A stretch of DNA of 27,666 bases from an uncultured Aquimonas sp. (GTDB lineage Bacteria; Pseudomonadota; Gammaproteobacteria; Xanthomonadales; Xanthomonadaceae): contig CAMLOR010000019.1 in assembly GCA_946481615.1 (NCBI GenBank), positions 1 to 27,666 of the forward strand. The letters are read 5' to 3'. Below the pieces are notes generated by a model. It worked only from the letters and a program-made list of their open reading frames with translations, searched no databases and had not been told where the DNA came from. Both the position numbers and the translations under genes were made by a program. Positions 16,779 through 25,458 of this stretch are shown here, one piece after another; position 1 is the first letter of the stretch; each line of letters starts with the position of its first letter.

Positions 16779-17831
16779 ATGAGCAATACACAAGAGTCGA
16801 TCGATCCTGGGGTAGTTGCGACAGCCCCACTTGTCTTTATCAGTCACGACACTCGCGATGCTGACCTTGCTGAAGCCTTCAGCAAGCTCCTAAAGAGTGT
16901 TAGTGCCGGAATGATCAAGACGTTTCGATCCTCCGACAAGAAGGCCGGCGACGGAATCGACTTCGGCGAGGAGTGGTACAAGCGGCTAATGACGCAGCTT
17001 CAGGCAACTTCCGACGTGGTGTGCCTGTTCACAGAGCGTAGCCTCGACCGGCCATGGATTCTTTTCGAGGCCGGGGTCGCGAAAGGAAAGCTGGAAACCC
17101 CTGTTGTCGGCGTAGCGCTTGGAGTCCCCCTCAGTCGCGTAAGCGCTGGACCGTTTTATCAGTTTCAGAACATGGATGACAGCGTGGCTGATCTGACCAA
17201 ACTTGTGAACCAACTCGCACGTCGCGTACCGGGGCTCGAGCTTGACCCAGACGTAGTACAGACACAGGTTGCTGCCTTCAAAGCAGCAGAGGCTTCAATT
17301 GTCGAGGCGTTGGGCAAGTCAGCCCCGACGAAGAAGGTACCAGATGCACCGAGCGAAGAATCTTCGGTTGCAAAGCTCATTGAGGAAATGAAATCTCTTC
17401 CGTCGCGAGTCGCCGAGCGCCTTTCCGAAGACGGCTTTCCCGCCAGAAGAAGGCCGAGGCGATTCCATCCAATGATGTTTGACGAGCTGACGCACTTCGC
17501 GGGAGAGCCCGGAGACCCGGTTGGAATACTTCTAGCCGCCAGTCTTGTACGGGAAGACATGCCTTGGCTCTACGAGCTCGCAATGGAAGTGTATCGAGCC
17601 ATCAAGAGCGGCGATCCCGAGTCGGCGAAGAGAGAGCTGTCGAAAGTGCGCAGGCTATCCGAAGTGATGCTGCACGGACCGTTTATGGACGAGTTTAGCC
17701 GAAAAGAGCATCACATCATGGCGATGGAGTTCCCGCGACTCTTGGAGCGTACATTGCACCAATGCATTCAGCGGGAGCACCAGCCCGCGCTAAAGCCCCC
17801 CAAGCACTCGTCTGCTCCCGACAAGGGGTGA
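16779..17831 (+). CDS. TIR-domain protein with helical C-terminal domain, putative NAD+-targeting defence protein
   Basis: The N-terminal domain (about 16-150) is a bacterial TIR domain: PLVFISHDTRDADLAEAF (first strand and helix), GIDFGEEWYKRLMTQL, SDVVCLFTERSL and PWILFEAGVAKG. Glu97 in the last motif sits where TIR NADases keep their catalytic glutamate. A linker (about 180-215) leads to a charged helical domain (about 215-335; FDELTHFAGEPGDPVGILLAA, AKRELSKVRRLSEVM) that I do not recognise and that could sense a trigger or mediate oligomerisation. Bacterial TIR proteins deplete NAD+ or make cyclic-ADP-ribose signals during phage infection. That role here is inference. The start has a good AGAGGG ribosome-binding site. 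It lies between the attC-like palindrome and a second palindrome, and has the lower-GC composition of the island. Confidence 0.85.
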   Translation: MSNTQESIDPGVVATAPLVFISHDTRDADLAEAFSKLLKSVSAGMIKTFRSSDKKAGDGIDFGEEWYKRLMTQLQATSDVVCLFTERSLDRPWILFEAGVAKGKLETPVVGVALGVPLSRVSAGPFYQFQNMDDSVADLTKLVNQLARRVPGLELDPDVVQTQVAAFKAAEASIVEALGKSAPTKKVPDAPSEESSVAKLIEEMKSLPSRVAERLSEDGFPARRRPRRFHPMMFDELTHFAGEPGDPVGILLAASLVREDMPWLYELAMEVYRAIKSGDPESAKRELSKVRRLSEVMLHGPFMDEFSRKEHHIMAMEFPRLLERTLHQCIQREHQPALKPPKHSSAPDKG

Positions 17832-17883
17832 ATCCGATGCGGACTGCGCCGTCTAACGAAGAGCCGGAATAACCGCCATTCGT

Positions 17884-17924
17884 GTCAGAGTGCCTTTTCA
17901 GTAACGGTTCCAGAGTGACTTTTC
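17884..17924 (+). repeat. Two GTCAGAGTGACTTTTC-type direct repeats
   Basis: Copies at 17884-17899 (GTCAGAGTGCCTTTTC) and 17908-17924 (TCCAGAGTGACTTTTCC) are followed by a third at 18927-18943 (GTCAGAGCGACTTTCCC) on the other side of the pentapeptide gene. The longer pair 17903-17925 and 18921-18943 agrees at 17 of 23 positions. Short sequences of this type occur near REP-associated (Y1) transposases in related bacteria, from memory. Confidence 0.5.
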
Positions 17925-17978
17925 CGCTTCATGGCGCTCACCTCGGTGGTGCGCCGCAGAAGTGGCTCTCACACCGTT
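17903..17978 (+). repeat. Long imperfect palindrome between the TIR and pentapeptide genes
   Basis: Arms pair as AACGGT (17903) with ACCGTT (17973), CAGAG with CTCT, CCGCTTC with GAAGTGG, and GGCGC (17933) with GCGCC (17951) at the tip; an 8-nt unpaired insert lies on the left arm. GTCTAAC at 17851-17857 and GCGGCTTA at 18003-18010, outside the arms, resemble attC R'' and L' boxes, but no matching GTTRRRY follows. This could be a degraded or interrupted cassette site. Confidence 0.4.
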
Positions 17979-18032
17979 CTTCCCAACCCTTGCCGCGCAG
18001 CAGCGGCTTAACACGGCGCTCGGAGGCTTTAT

Positions 18033-18905
18033 ATGACTCCAGAATCAATTCAAGCGATCGCTGCATATCTCGCTGTTGCCGTACCGGCCACTGTAGCCAT
18101 CGCGAACATCGCAAAGATCGTTCTCGAGTGGTTGCAGCAGCGGCACAAGATCAGTGAAGCGCAGGTTCAGCAAAGTCATCAGATAACAACTCATTACCTC
18201 GACCGAGCGCTTGATCCCACAGTTCCGCTGGCTATCCGCCATCAGTTGTTACGTTTCCTGGCTACACCCGATTTCAAGGGCAGTCGGTTGAGCGCATGGG
18301 CTCGAAGCGAACTTGGGCGAGTCGGCGGCGTTGTAGACGAGACAAACCGCGCGGTGGCCGTGGCAGAGGAAGCACTAAAAATTGCAAAGACGACATCTGA
18401 TATGGAGCGCGCCGAGAGAGAGCTAGCTGAAGCGGTCCGAGTGCAAAAGAGCCTGCTGGAGCCGCCAACAACGCCGCCAGTGACAGCTGCCGCCATTCGC
18501 GCGGGTCTCGTCGCGCAGACGGAACTCAGTGGGCTACAGATGCCAGCAGCCGACCTTAGTCGAGCGCACTTTGTTTATAGGAGCCTGCGTGGCGCGAACT
18601 TCGCGAAAGCAGACCTTACTGAGTCCAGCCTCCAAGGTTGCGACTTGCGAGCTGCCAATCTTTCCGAGGCAACGCTCATCGGCACAACCTTCCATGCCGC
18701 CGACCTGCGAGGGGCTGACCTATCAGGCGCAAAGGTCAGGAAGTGCAGTTTCCAGCAAGCACGACTAGAGGGTGCTAACTTTCTCGGCGCCGAAATTTCG
18801 CAGTCCGATCTTCGGGCAACGTTTGACGATTCAACACGATGGCCAGATAAGTTTGATGCTGTAGCCGCGGGCGCGGTTCATGTTGGCGCAAGCAGTTCGA
18901 AGTGA
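18033..18905 (+). CDS. Membrane-anchored coiled-coil pentapeptide-repeat protein
   Basis: The 290-residue product has one N-terminal membrane helix (about 8-33) with basic residues after it (QQRHK). A helical stalk follows (about 40-145), with a likely coiled coil at 103-142 (ETNRAVAVAEEALKIAK, MERAERELAEAVRVQ). A pentapeptide-repeat domain comes last (about 166-262; repeated A(D/N)LxxA units such as AADLRGADLSGA), with the common closing segment DSTRWPDKFDAVAAGA. Pentapeptide repeats form a right-handed quadrilateral helix. Some bind gyrase, others decorate membrane or defence proteins. The start is strong: ATG 6 nt after CGGAGG. The soluble part is probably cytosolic. It could act as a membrane partner of the TIR protein, but the 200-bp gap argues against a tight operon. 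Lower GC than the core genome. Confidence 0.85.
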   Translation: MTPESIQAIAAYLAVAVPATVAIANIAKIVLEWLQQRHKISEAQVQQSHQITTHYLDRALDPTVPLAIRHQLLRFLATPDFKGSRLSAWARSELGRVGGVVDETNRAVAVAEEALKIAKTTSDMERAERELAEAVRVQKSLLEPPTTPPVTAAAIRAGLVAQTELSGLQMPAADLSRAHFVYRSLRGANFAKADLTESSLQGCDLRAANLSEATLIGTTFHAADLRGADLSGAKVRKCSFQQARLEGANFLGAEISQSDLRATFDDSTRWPDKFDAVAAGAVHVGASSSK

Positions 18906-18920
18906 ATGCGCTGTGCCGAA

Positions 18921-18960
18921 AACCGGGTCAGAGCGACTTTCCCATCTCATTACGTACAGT
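18921..18960. other. Right boundary of the accessory island
   Basis: SDR homology ends at about 18960 and island-type sequence starts. The third GTCAGAG-type repeat (18927-18943) lies within 20-35 bp of the junction. No target-site duplication could be identified by eye because the other end of the SDR gene is missing. Confidence 0.55.
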
Positions 18961-19434
18961 CTGGAGCGCGCGCGTCGAGGCGATGTTGTCGATTGCGCCG
19001 CGGGCCTCGCGCAGCGCGGGCAACGAGGCGCGGCTGCAGAGGAAGGTGCCGGTGAGGTGGCTGTCCTGCCAGCGTCGCCAGTCGCGCAGGGAGAGTTTGT
19101 CGAGCGGGCCGGAGTGCGGGTCGGCGAGGCCGGCGTTGTTGACCAGGCCGTCGAGGTGGCCGTAGCGCGAGACGATGCGTCGCATTGCTGTCGCCACGGC
19201 GCTTTCTTTCGAGACGTCGAGCCGCACGAACATCGCGCGCGCACCGATCTGCCACTCGTGCAGGCAGGCCTCGCCGGCGTCGCGGTCCAGATCGGCGATC
19301 ACGACCGACCCACCCGCTCCGAGGACCGCTTGGGCGATGCCGCGACCGATGCCTTGGGCGCCGCCGGTGACGAGGACGACGCGGCCGGCCAGCGGTTGCG
19401 GCAGCGGCGCGACGATCTCGGGGACGAGGCTCAT
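18928..19434 (-). pseudogene. Short-chain dehydrogenase/reductase truncated at its 3' end by the island
   Basis: The first 158 residues are a normal SDR: nucleotide-binding TGGAQGIG (23-30), the acidic ADLD (47-50) that suggests NAD(H) preference, DGLVNNAG (95-102), the SHLTGTF segment and the serine region NIASTRAL (150-157). Family members are about 250 residues. The catalytic Tyr-x-x-x-Lys and the substrate-binding C-terminus are missing. After Gln158 the frame continues for ten unrelated residues (TVRNEMGKSL) encoded by island DNA and stops. The lost half is not found at the island's left side, so the event included a deletion. Its ATG overlaps the miaB stop (ATGA), so it was the gene after miaB in the operon. 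The product is almost certainly inactive. Confidence 0.85.
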
Positions 19435-20780
19435 GCGGCGGCGTCGGCTTCCTGCGTCACCAATCGCCCGCGTAGCGAGTTGCTCATCGCTTCGGTGATG
19501 GCGACGTCGACGAACTGCCCGACCAGGCGCGGGTGGCCCGGGAAGTTCACGTAGCGCATGTTCTCGGTGCGGCCGGTCATCTCGTTCGGGTTCTTGCGCG
19601 AGGGGCCTTCGACCAGCACGCTTTGCACCGAGCCCACCATCGCCTGCGAAATGACTTTCGCGTTGGCGTTGATCGCGGCTTGCAGGCGCGCGAGGCGTGC
19701 GTGTTTTTCTTCGCTCGTCACTTCGTCCGGCAGGTTCGAGGCCGGTGTGCCCGGACGCGCGGAGTAGATGAAGCTGAAGCTCTGGTCGAAGCCGACATCC
19801 TCGATCAGCTTCATGGTCTGCTCGAAGTCGCGCTCGGTTTCGCCGGGGAAGCCGACGATGAAGTCCGAGCTGATGCAGATGCCGGGCTTGGCCTCGCGCA
19901 GCCGGCGCAGCTTGGCCTTATATTCGAGCGCGGTGTGGTTGCGCTTCATCGCGGTGAGGATGCGGTCCGAACCGCTTTGCACCGGCAGGTGCAGGAAGCT
20001 CGCGAGCTTGGGCACGTCGCGGTGCGCCTCGATCAGGGCGTCGCTGAATTCGAGCGGATGCGAGGTGGTGTAGCGGATGCGGCCGATGCCGTCGATTTCG
20101 GCGATGGCGCGGATCAGGAAGGCAAGGTCGGCGATGGAACCGTCGGCCATCGGCCCGCGGTAGGCGTTGACGTTCTGGCCCAGCAGATTGATCTCTCGCA
20201 CGCCCTGCGCCGCGAGCTGCGCCACTTCCACGATGACGTCGTCGAAGGGGCGCGAGATCTCCTCGCCGCGGGTGTAGGGCACCACGCAGAACGAGCAGTA
20301 CTTGTTGCAGCCCTCGATGATCGACACGAAGGCCGTCGGGCCTTCGGCGCGCGGCTCGGGCAGCCTGTCGAACTTCTCGATCTCGGGGAAGGAGATGTCG
20401 ACCTGCGGCTTGCCGGTTTCGCGGCGCGCGTCGATGAGCTGCGGCAGGCGATGCAGCGTCTGCGGCCCGAACACCACGTCGACGAAAGGCGCGCGCTTGA
20501 TGATGGCCTCGCCTTCCTGCGAGGCGACGCAGCCGCCCACGCCGATGATGACGTGGCCGCCACGCTCGGCCTTGAGCTGGCGCCACACGCCGAGCTGCGA
20601 GAACACTTTCTCCTGCGCCTTTTCGCGGATCGAGCAGGTGTTGACCAGGATGACGTCGGCTTCGGACTCGTCCTGCGTCAGTTCGAGGCCATGCTCGGCC
20701 GCGAGCACGTCGGCCATCTTGGCCGAGTCGTACTCGTTCATCTGGCAACCGTGGGTCTTGATGAAAAGCTTGCCGGACAT
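19431..20780 (-). CDS. miaB: tRNA-2-methylthio-N6-dimethylallyladenosine synthase MiaB
   Basis: This is a radical-SAM methylthiotransferase that converts i6A37 to ms2i6A37 in tRNAs reading UNN codons. The product of about 449 residues has the N-terminal UPF0004 domain with cluster cysteines Cys12 ([11 protein letters not shown]), Cys49 ([11 protein letters not shown]) and Cys83 ([11 protein letters not shown]). The radical-SAM motif [10 protein letters not shown] has Cys158, Cys162 and Cys165. A C-terminal TRAM domain follows (about 380-445). The ATG at 20778-20780 is chosen because [15 protein letters not shown] is the usual family start. The longer frame upstream is an artefact of GC-rich DNA. 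A TACAAT box lies just upstream. The downstream SDR start overlaps its stop. The normal next neighbours phoH-ybeY-corC are displaced by the island. Confidence 0.96.
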   Translation of the reverse strand: MSGKLFIKTHGCQMNEYDSAKMADVLAAEHGLELTQDESEADVILVNTCSIREKAQEKVFSQLGVWRQLKAERGGHVIIGVGGCVASQEGEAIIKRAPFVDVVFGPQTLHRLPQLIDARRETGKPQVDISFPEIEKFDRLPEPRAEGPTAFVSIIEGCNKYCSFCVVPYTRGEEISRPFDDVIVEVAQLAAQGVREINLLGQNVNAYRGPMADGSIADLAFLIRAIAEIDGIGRIRYTTSHPLEFSDALIEAHRDVPKLASFLHLPVQSGSDRILTAMKRNHTALEYKAKLRRLREAKPGICISSDFIVGFPGETERDFEQTMKLIEDVGFDQSFSFIYSARPGTPASNLPDEVTSEEKHARLARLQAAINANAKVISQAMVGSVQSVLVEGPSRKNPNEMTGRTENMRYVNFPGHPRLVGQFVDVAITEAMSNSLRGRLVTQEADAAA

Positions 20781-20806
20781 GGCGGGCGCTGCGCGGGAAA
20801 GCGCGG

Positions 20807-20812
20807 ATTGTA
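20807..20812 (-). promoter_or_regulatory. Putative -10 box of miaB promoter
   Basis: TACAAT on the minus strand lies 27 nt upstream of the miaB ATG. It differs from TATAAT at one position. A convincing -35 hexamer is not visible, so support is moderate. Confidence 0.4.
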
Positions 20813-20896
20813 GCCGCGGGCCGCTTTCGCCGCCTGGCAGGCCCATCGGTAGGGCCCGTTCGTCCCTCGTGCCGCGCCGTCCGTCCGGAAGTCCGC

Positions 20897-20909
20897 TCAC
20901 AAATTGTGA
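20897..20909. promoter_or_regulatory. Inverted repeat TCACAAATTGTGA, possible operator
   Basis: A 6-bp perfect inverted repeat around one base lies in the divergent spacer between miaB and the delta-60 gene, about 75 nt before the latter's start. It is A/T-rich in a very G/C-rich setting. Its half-sites face the opposite way to a CRP/Clp site, so the regulator is unknown. Confidence 0.3.
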
Positions 20910-20983
20910 AGTGGCGCACGAAACGATGGCGGACAGGCAGACTTTCGCCACGCCGGCTGCAGGGGTCCGGCGAGGGGGAAAAC

Positions 20984-23900
20984 ATGCGCATCGTGACGAC
21001 ATGGATCCGCGGGCTCGTGGGCTCGCTGGTTTTGGCCGGGATGGCTTGCGCGCAGGGGATCTACCCTCCGCCGGAGACCTTCCCCGATCTGCGGCTGGAA
21101 GTGGCGGGCACGGTCAACGCCATCGCGCGCTACGACGACGGCAGCAACACCTGGTACCTCATCGGCGGCGATTTCGACCTCGTCAACGGCATCTCGCGCC
21201 GCAATCTGGCGCGCCTGAATGCCAACGGCGCGCTCGACCTGGCCTGGCGCGCCGACACCGACGGCACCGTCAATGCGCTGGCGCTGGCGGGTGATCGCCT
21301 GTTCGTCGGCGGCGAGTTCGCCACGGTGGACGGCGAGCCGCGCGGCCGGCTGGCGCGCGTGGATGCCGACGACGGTGTGGTGGATCCGGACTGGTCGCCG
21401 ATCGCGAACAACCTGGTGCGCGCACTGCAGACCGATGGCGACAGCGTCTGGGCCGCCGGCCTGTTCACGGCCATCGACGGCACCGCACGGCGCATGATCG
21501 CGCGCATCGATGCGGACGATGCCTCGTTGCCCGCCTTCAACGCCGGCTTCAATGGTTCGGAAGCCTTCGCGCTGTTGCTCGACGGCGGCGAGCTGTACAT
21601 CGGCGGTGCGGGCAAGGTGAAGCAGACCGGCAACCAGCGCGGCCTGATGAAGGTGAACGCGGCGAACGGCGCTTCCATCAACTGGAATCCTTCCATCGGT
21701 CCGCAGGGCGGTTCGCGCATCCGCGCGCTGGCGGCCGACGGCACCACGGTCTACGCGGTCGGGCGCATCCGCCGCGCGTCCAACACCACGCGCGGCAACG
21801 GCGCGCGCTTCCTCAAGAGCAACGCCGCGCTGCAGGCCTGGAATCCGGGCGCCGACGCCGAGATCCGCGCGCTCGCGGTCGACACCGCGACCAGCGCGGT
21901 TTTCGTGGCGGGCGATTTCCTCAACCTCGCCGGCCATCGCCGGCTGGCGCGCACCGATGCCACCAGCGGCGTGGCCAGCGGCACCTGGAGTGCCGATGCC
22001 GACCGCGGCGTCAATGCGCTGCTGGTGAACGGGGCGCAGGTGCTGGCGGGCGGCAGCTTCACGCAGCTCGGCGTCTTCGGCGCACAGGGCGGCCTGGCGC
22101 GTCTGTCGACCGTCACCGGCGGCATCGACAATGCCTTCCTCGGCGATGCCGCCGGCCGCGGCACCGTGGCTTCGTTTGCGTTCGATGCCGACGGCGGCGT
22201 GATCCTCGGCGGCAGCTTCGACGCCGCGCGGCAGGCCAGCGAAACCACGCTGTACCCGCGCCAGAACGTCGTGCGCCTGTTGCCCGGCAGCTTCGAGCTC
22301 GATCGCACCTGGGCCGTGAACGTGGTGGGCGAGGTCAACGCCGTCGCCATCGAAGGCGACAATCTCTTCCTGGGCGGCAACTTCACTTCCGTACAAGCGT
22401 CGGCGCGCACGCGCCTCGCCAAACTCTCGGCGGCCAGCGGGGCGCTCGACGCGACCTGGCTGGCGACCGCCGATGCACCGGTGCGCAGCCTCGTCGCGGA
22501 CGGCGCCGGCGCGCGGCTTTACGCAGCCGGCGATTTCACCGTGCTCGGCGCGTCGTTGCGGGCCGGCCTGGGCCGGTTGGCGACGACGGGCGCGGGCGTG
22601 GTCGATGCGGGCTGGGATCCGGCGCCTGACGATGTGGTCGACACCCTGCTGGTGTCGGCGTCCGGCGTGTATGTCGGCGGTGCCTTCGGCAACATCGGCG
22701 GGCAGGGGCGCGCGGGTCTTGCCCGGCTCAGCGCGAGCACCGGCCAGGCCGACGGCTTCGTCGCCGATGTCGACGCTCTGGGCGCGGTGCATGCGCTCGC
22801 GGAAACCGACGATGGCCTGTACGTGGGCGGCAGCTTCAGCACGCTCGGCGGGGAGGCGCGTGCCGGCGCCGGTCGCATCGACGGCGGCGTGGTGGACGGC
22901 TGGCAGCCCGATTTCTCCGGCGGCGACGTGCATGCGATCGCGGTCGACGATGCCGGCGGTTTCGTCTATTTCGGCGGTGCCTTCCAGACCGCGGGCGGCG
23001 GTGCGCATCCCAATCTGGCGCGCGCCGCGCTGGCCGTGCCGGGTGCGATCGATCCGGCGTGGCGGCCCGGCACCGACGGTCCCGTCGTGCAGCTCGCGCT
23101 GCCCGCGGGCGGCGGCCTGCTCGCGGCCGGCGGCTTCAGCCTGGCGACCAACGTGATGCGCAACGGCGTGGCACGTTTCGAGGCGCAGGGCAGCGACAGC
23201 ACGCAGATCGTGATCGATTCGATCACGCCGGTCGGCGGCGGCGGGCCCGACACCGTCTACGGCCAGTCCTACGTCGTGGGCTGGACGATCACCGATGTTT
23301 CCGAGCCGGGCAACACGCCGACGGGCACGGTCGTGGTCACGGCCAGCACGGGCGAAAGCTGCGGTCCGGTGGCGTCCTTCGCGGGCGGCTGCACGCTCAC
23401 GCCGACGGGCACCGGTCCGCGCACGCTGACCGCGGTGTTCACGGGCGATCCCTTGTTCCTCGACGCGACCTCCGCCGCGGTGCCGCACGAGGTCGTGCCG
23501 GCGACGTTGCTGCTCGCGCTGTCGACCGATCCCAATCCTTCCGCGCTCAATGCGACCGCGGACGCGCTGATCGACGTGCAGGTGCAGGCGCCGGGCGCGC
23601 CGGATCCCGCCGGCACCGTGACGGTGACGGTGGATGGCGGCCCGGCCTGCAGCATCGTGCTGCCGGCCACGTCGTGCCAGTTGCCGGCCTTCGCTGCGTA
23701 CGGGTTCTACGATCTGGAAGCCACCTACACCGATGCCGCGGCACCGGCGAACCACGCCGCCGCGCCTGCGGGCTTCACGCACGCGGTCGGGACGGTCACC
23801 AGCGTCGTGTTGTCGGTGCCGGCGACGGCCACGGTCGGCGTGGCGGTGACGGCCTCGGTGGCGACGACGGCGATTCCCGACGGCAGCACCGTGACGGTGA

Positions 23901-25354
23901 CGGGCGGCGGCGGTTGCGCCATCACCGTGACGGGCAACGCCGGTTCCTGCGAGCTCACCTTCAACGCCGCCGGCACCACGCCGGTGAGCGCCAGCTTCGC
24001 CGGCGACGACGAGTTGCTGCCCTCGCAGGACGACGCCGTGGTCGCCGTCGACACCCTCGCCACCACGCTCGACGTCAGCATCGCGCCGGTCTCGCCGTTC
24101 GCGGGGCAGGCCGCCACGATCAACATCGCCACCAATCTGCCGGCGGGCGCCAGCGTCGCCATCGGCGGAGCGCCGGGCTGCACGGCCATCGTGCTGCCGG
24201 CCACGTCCTGCGCCACCAGCTTCCCGGCGGCCGGTCCGGTGAGCGTCACGGCGAATTTCGCGGGCAACGTGCAGTACGGGCCGGCCAGCGATTCGGCCAA
24301 CGCCACCGTGCAGTCGAATGCGACGACGCTCGGCATCGCACTCGCACCGGCGGCGCCGGTGGTGGGTCAGCCGGTTTCGGTGACGCTGTCGACCAATCTT
24401 CCCAACGGCACGGCGGTAGCCATCTCCGGCGCGCCGGGGTGCACGCAGATCGTGCTGCCCGCCACCGGTTGCAGCACGAGCTACGCCGCGCCGGGCCTGG
24501 CCACGCTGACCGCGACCTTCGCCGGCAATGCGCAGTACGTCGCAGCGAGCGACGACGCCAGCGTCACCGTCGGCAAGGCTGCGACCGTCTTCTCCGAATT
24601 CGTGGCCACGCCCACCATCGGCGTGCCCAACGATTCGATCACCTTCGTATGGCAGGTCGACGTGGTGGCGCCGGGCGCGGCCACGCCGACCGGAAACGTG
24701 CGCGTCAGCCTCGACGGCAGCGGCGCCTCGCCGAGCTGCGAGGCGGCGGTGGCGGCCGGCAATTGCAGCATCGTGTTCGCCGACGAGGGCAGCTTCTCGA
24801 TGCAGGCCGAATATCTCGGCGACGCCAATCTGCTGACGACGCTGTCGGAGCCGGAACTGGTGAGCATCCAGCAGGCCGCACCCACCGATTCGGACCTGCT
24901 CGTGACCAAGCTGGTCTCGCGTAGCCGGATCGACGTGCCCAACCAGATCGAGCAGGTGGAATTCATGATCGTGGTGGGCAATGCGGGGCCGGCGGCGGTG
25001 ATCGGCGCGCCGATTTCCGACGCGCTGCCGGCGGGGCTGACGGGCGCGACCTGGACCTGCGAGCCGGACGACGTCGGTGCCCTGTGCTCGGCACCCTCGG
25101 GCACCGGCGACGTGGCCGTGACCGCCACCCTGCCGGCCAACACCACGGTGACGGTGCTGGTGCTGGCGACCGTCGATGCGTCCGCGCCGGAGCACCTGTA
25201 CAACACCGCCTCGGTGGGCGTGCCGGTGGGCGCGAGCGATCCTTCGCCCGCGAACAACCTGTCGACCACGCACTACCAGACCTGCCCGGCCAGCGGCGCC
25301 GCCCTGAGCGAGCACTTCTGTAGCTTCGGGGATGGCTTCGAGGAAGTGCCCTGA
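20984..25354 (+). CDS. Giant secreted delta-60 repeat / Ig-like / DUF11 protein with DGFE tail
   Basis: The start is the ATG after GAGGGGG, opening a signal peptide ([10 protein letters not shown], hydrophobic core, AGMACAQG). The 26 codons upstream in frame are not secretory. The product is 1,456 residues. Mature regions: delta-60 (DUF5122-type) repeats that should form beta-propeller blades (nt about 21100-23180; GGxF, LARL, WxPxA/D motifs); six Ig-like domains (about 23200-24880), several with a paired-cysteine motif such as [21 protein letters not shown] and [11 protein letters not shown]; a DUF11 domain (about 24885-25270) closely similar to the one ending the beta-helix protein at 1-6087; and the tail [12 protein letters not shown]. 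An extracellular or surface role is likely; the ligand is unknown. It is divergent from miaB and followed by a hairpin, so it is probably monocistronic. Confidence 0.92.
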   Translation: MRIVTTWIRGLVGSLVLAGMACAQGIYPPPETFPDLRLEVAGTVNAIARYDDGSNTWYLIGGDFDLVNGISRRNLARLNANGALDLAWRADTDGTVNALALAGDRLFVGGEFATVDGEPRGRLARVDADDGVVDPDWSPIANNLVRALQTDGDSVWAAGLFTAIDGTARRMIARIDADDASLPAFNAGFNGSEAFALLLDGGELYIGGAGKVKQTGNQRGLMKVNAANGASINWNPSIGPQGGSRIRALAADGTTVYAVGRIRRASNTTRGNGARFLKSNAALQAWNPGADAEIRALAVDTATSAVFVAGDFLNLAGHRRLARTDATSGVASGTWSADADRGVNALLVNGAQVLAGGSFTQLGVFGAQGGLARLSTVTGGIDNAFLGDAAGRGTVASFAFDADGGVILGGSFDAARQASETTLYPRQNVVRLLPGSFELDRTWAVNVVGEVNAVAIEGDNLFLGGNFTSVQASARTRLAKLSAASGALDATWLATADAPVRSLVADGAGARLYAAGDFTVLGASLRAGLGRLATTGAGVVDAGWDPAPDDVVDTLLVSASGVYVGGAFGNIGGQGRAGLARLSASTGQADGFVADVDALGAVHALAETDDGLYVGGSFSTLGGEARAGAGRIDGGVVDGWQPDFSGGDVHAIAVDDAGGFVYFGGAFQTAGGGAHPNLARAALAVPGAIDPAWRPGTDGPVVQLALPAGGGLLAAGGFSLATNVMRNGVARFEAQGSDSTQIVIDSITPVGGGGPDTVYGQSYVVGWTITDVSEPGNTPTGTVVVTASTGESCGPVASFAGGCTLTPTGTGPRTLTAVFTGDPLFLDATSAAVPHEVVPATLLLALSTDPNPSALNATADALIDVQVQAPGAPDPAGTVTVTVDGGPACSIVLPATSCQLPAFAAYGFYDLEATYTDAAAPANHAAAPAGFTHAVGTVTSVVLSVPATATVGVAVTASVATTAIPDGSTVTVTGGGGCAITVTGNAGSCELTFNAAGTTPVSASFAGDDELLPSQDDAVVAVDTLATTLDVSIAPVSPFAGQAATINIATNLPAGASVAIGGAPGCTAIVLPATSCATSFPAAGPVSVTANFAGNVQYGPASDSANATVQSNATTLGIALAPAAPVVGQPVSVTLSTNLPNGTAVAISGAPGCTQIVLPATGCSTSYAAPGLATLTATFAGNAQYVAASDDASVTVGKAATVFSEFVATPTIGVPNDSITFVWQVDVVAPGAATPTGNVRVSLDGSGASPSCEAAVAAGNCSIVFADEGSFSMQAEYLGDANLLTTLSEPELVSIQQAAPTDSDLLVTKLVSRSRIDVPNQIEQVEFMIVVGNAGPAAVIGAPISDALPAGLTGATWTCEPDDVGALCSAPSGTGDVAVTATLPANTTVTVLVLATVDASAPEHLYNTASVGVPVGASDPSPANNLSTTHYQTCPASGAALSEHFCSFGDGFEEVP

Positions 25355-25375
25355 AACTTGAACGGCTTCGCGCTG

Positions 25376-25401
25376 AGCCCGCCCGCGATCTGCGGCGGGC
25401 T
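25376..25401 (+). terminator. Stem-loop after the delta-60 gene
   Basis: AGCCCGCC and GGCGGGCT pair (8 bp, extended by GC/GC with one bulged C, loop about GATCT), 21 nt after the stop codon. A second small hairpin TTGGC / GCCAA follows. There is no long T-tract. Confidence 0.55.
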
Positions 25402-25458
25402 TGGCGGAAAGCCAAAACAGGTAGAAACTTCGCGCGTCCGAGCCGGTCAGCCCTCGCC

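Noticed and set aside
17882..18157. 91-codon plus-strand frame before the pentapeptide gene
   Set aside because: It overlaps the start of the pentapeptide gene in another frame and lies in the palindromic spacer; no ribosome-binding site or protein character.
20897..20909. CRP/Clp binding site
   Set aside because: The half-sites are TCACA...TGTGA, the reverse order of the TGTGA-N6-TCACA consensus.
20897..25315. Antisense open frame of 1,472 codons opposite the delta-60 gene
   Set aside because: Same GC-bias artefact; the sense strand has a signal peptide, ribosome-binding site and recognisable domains.
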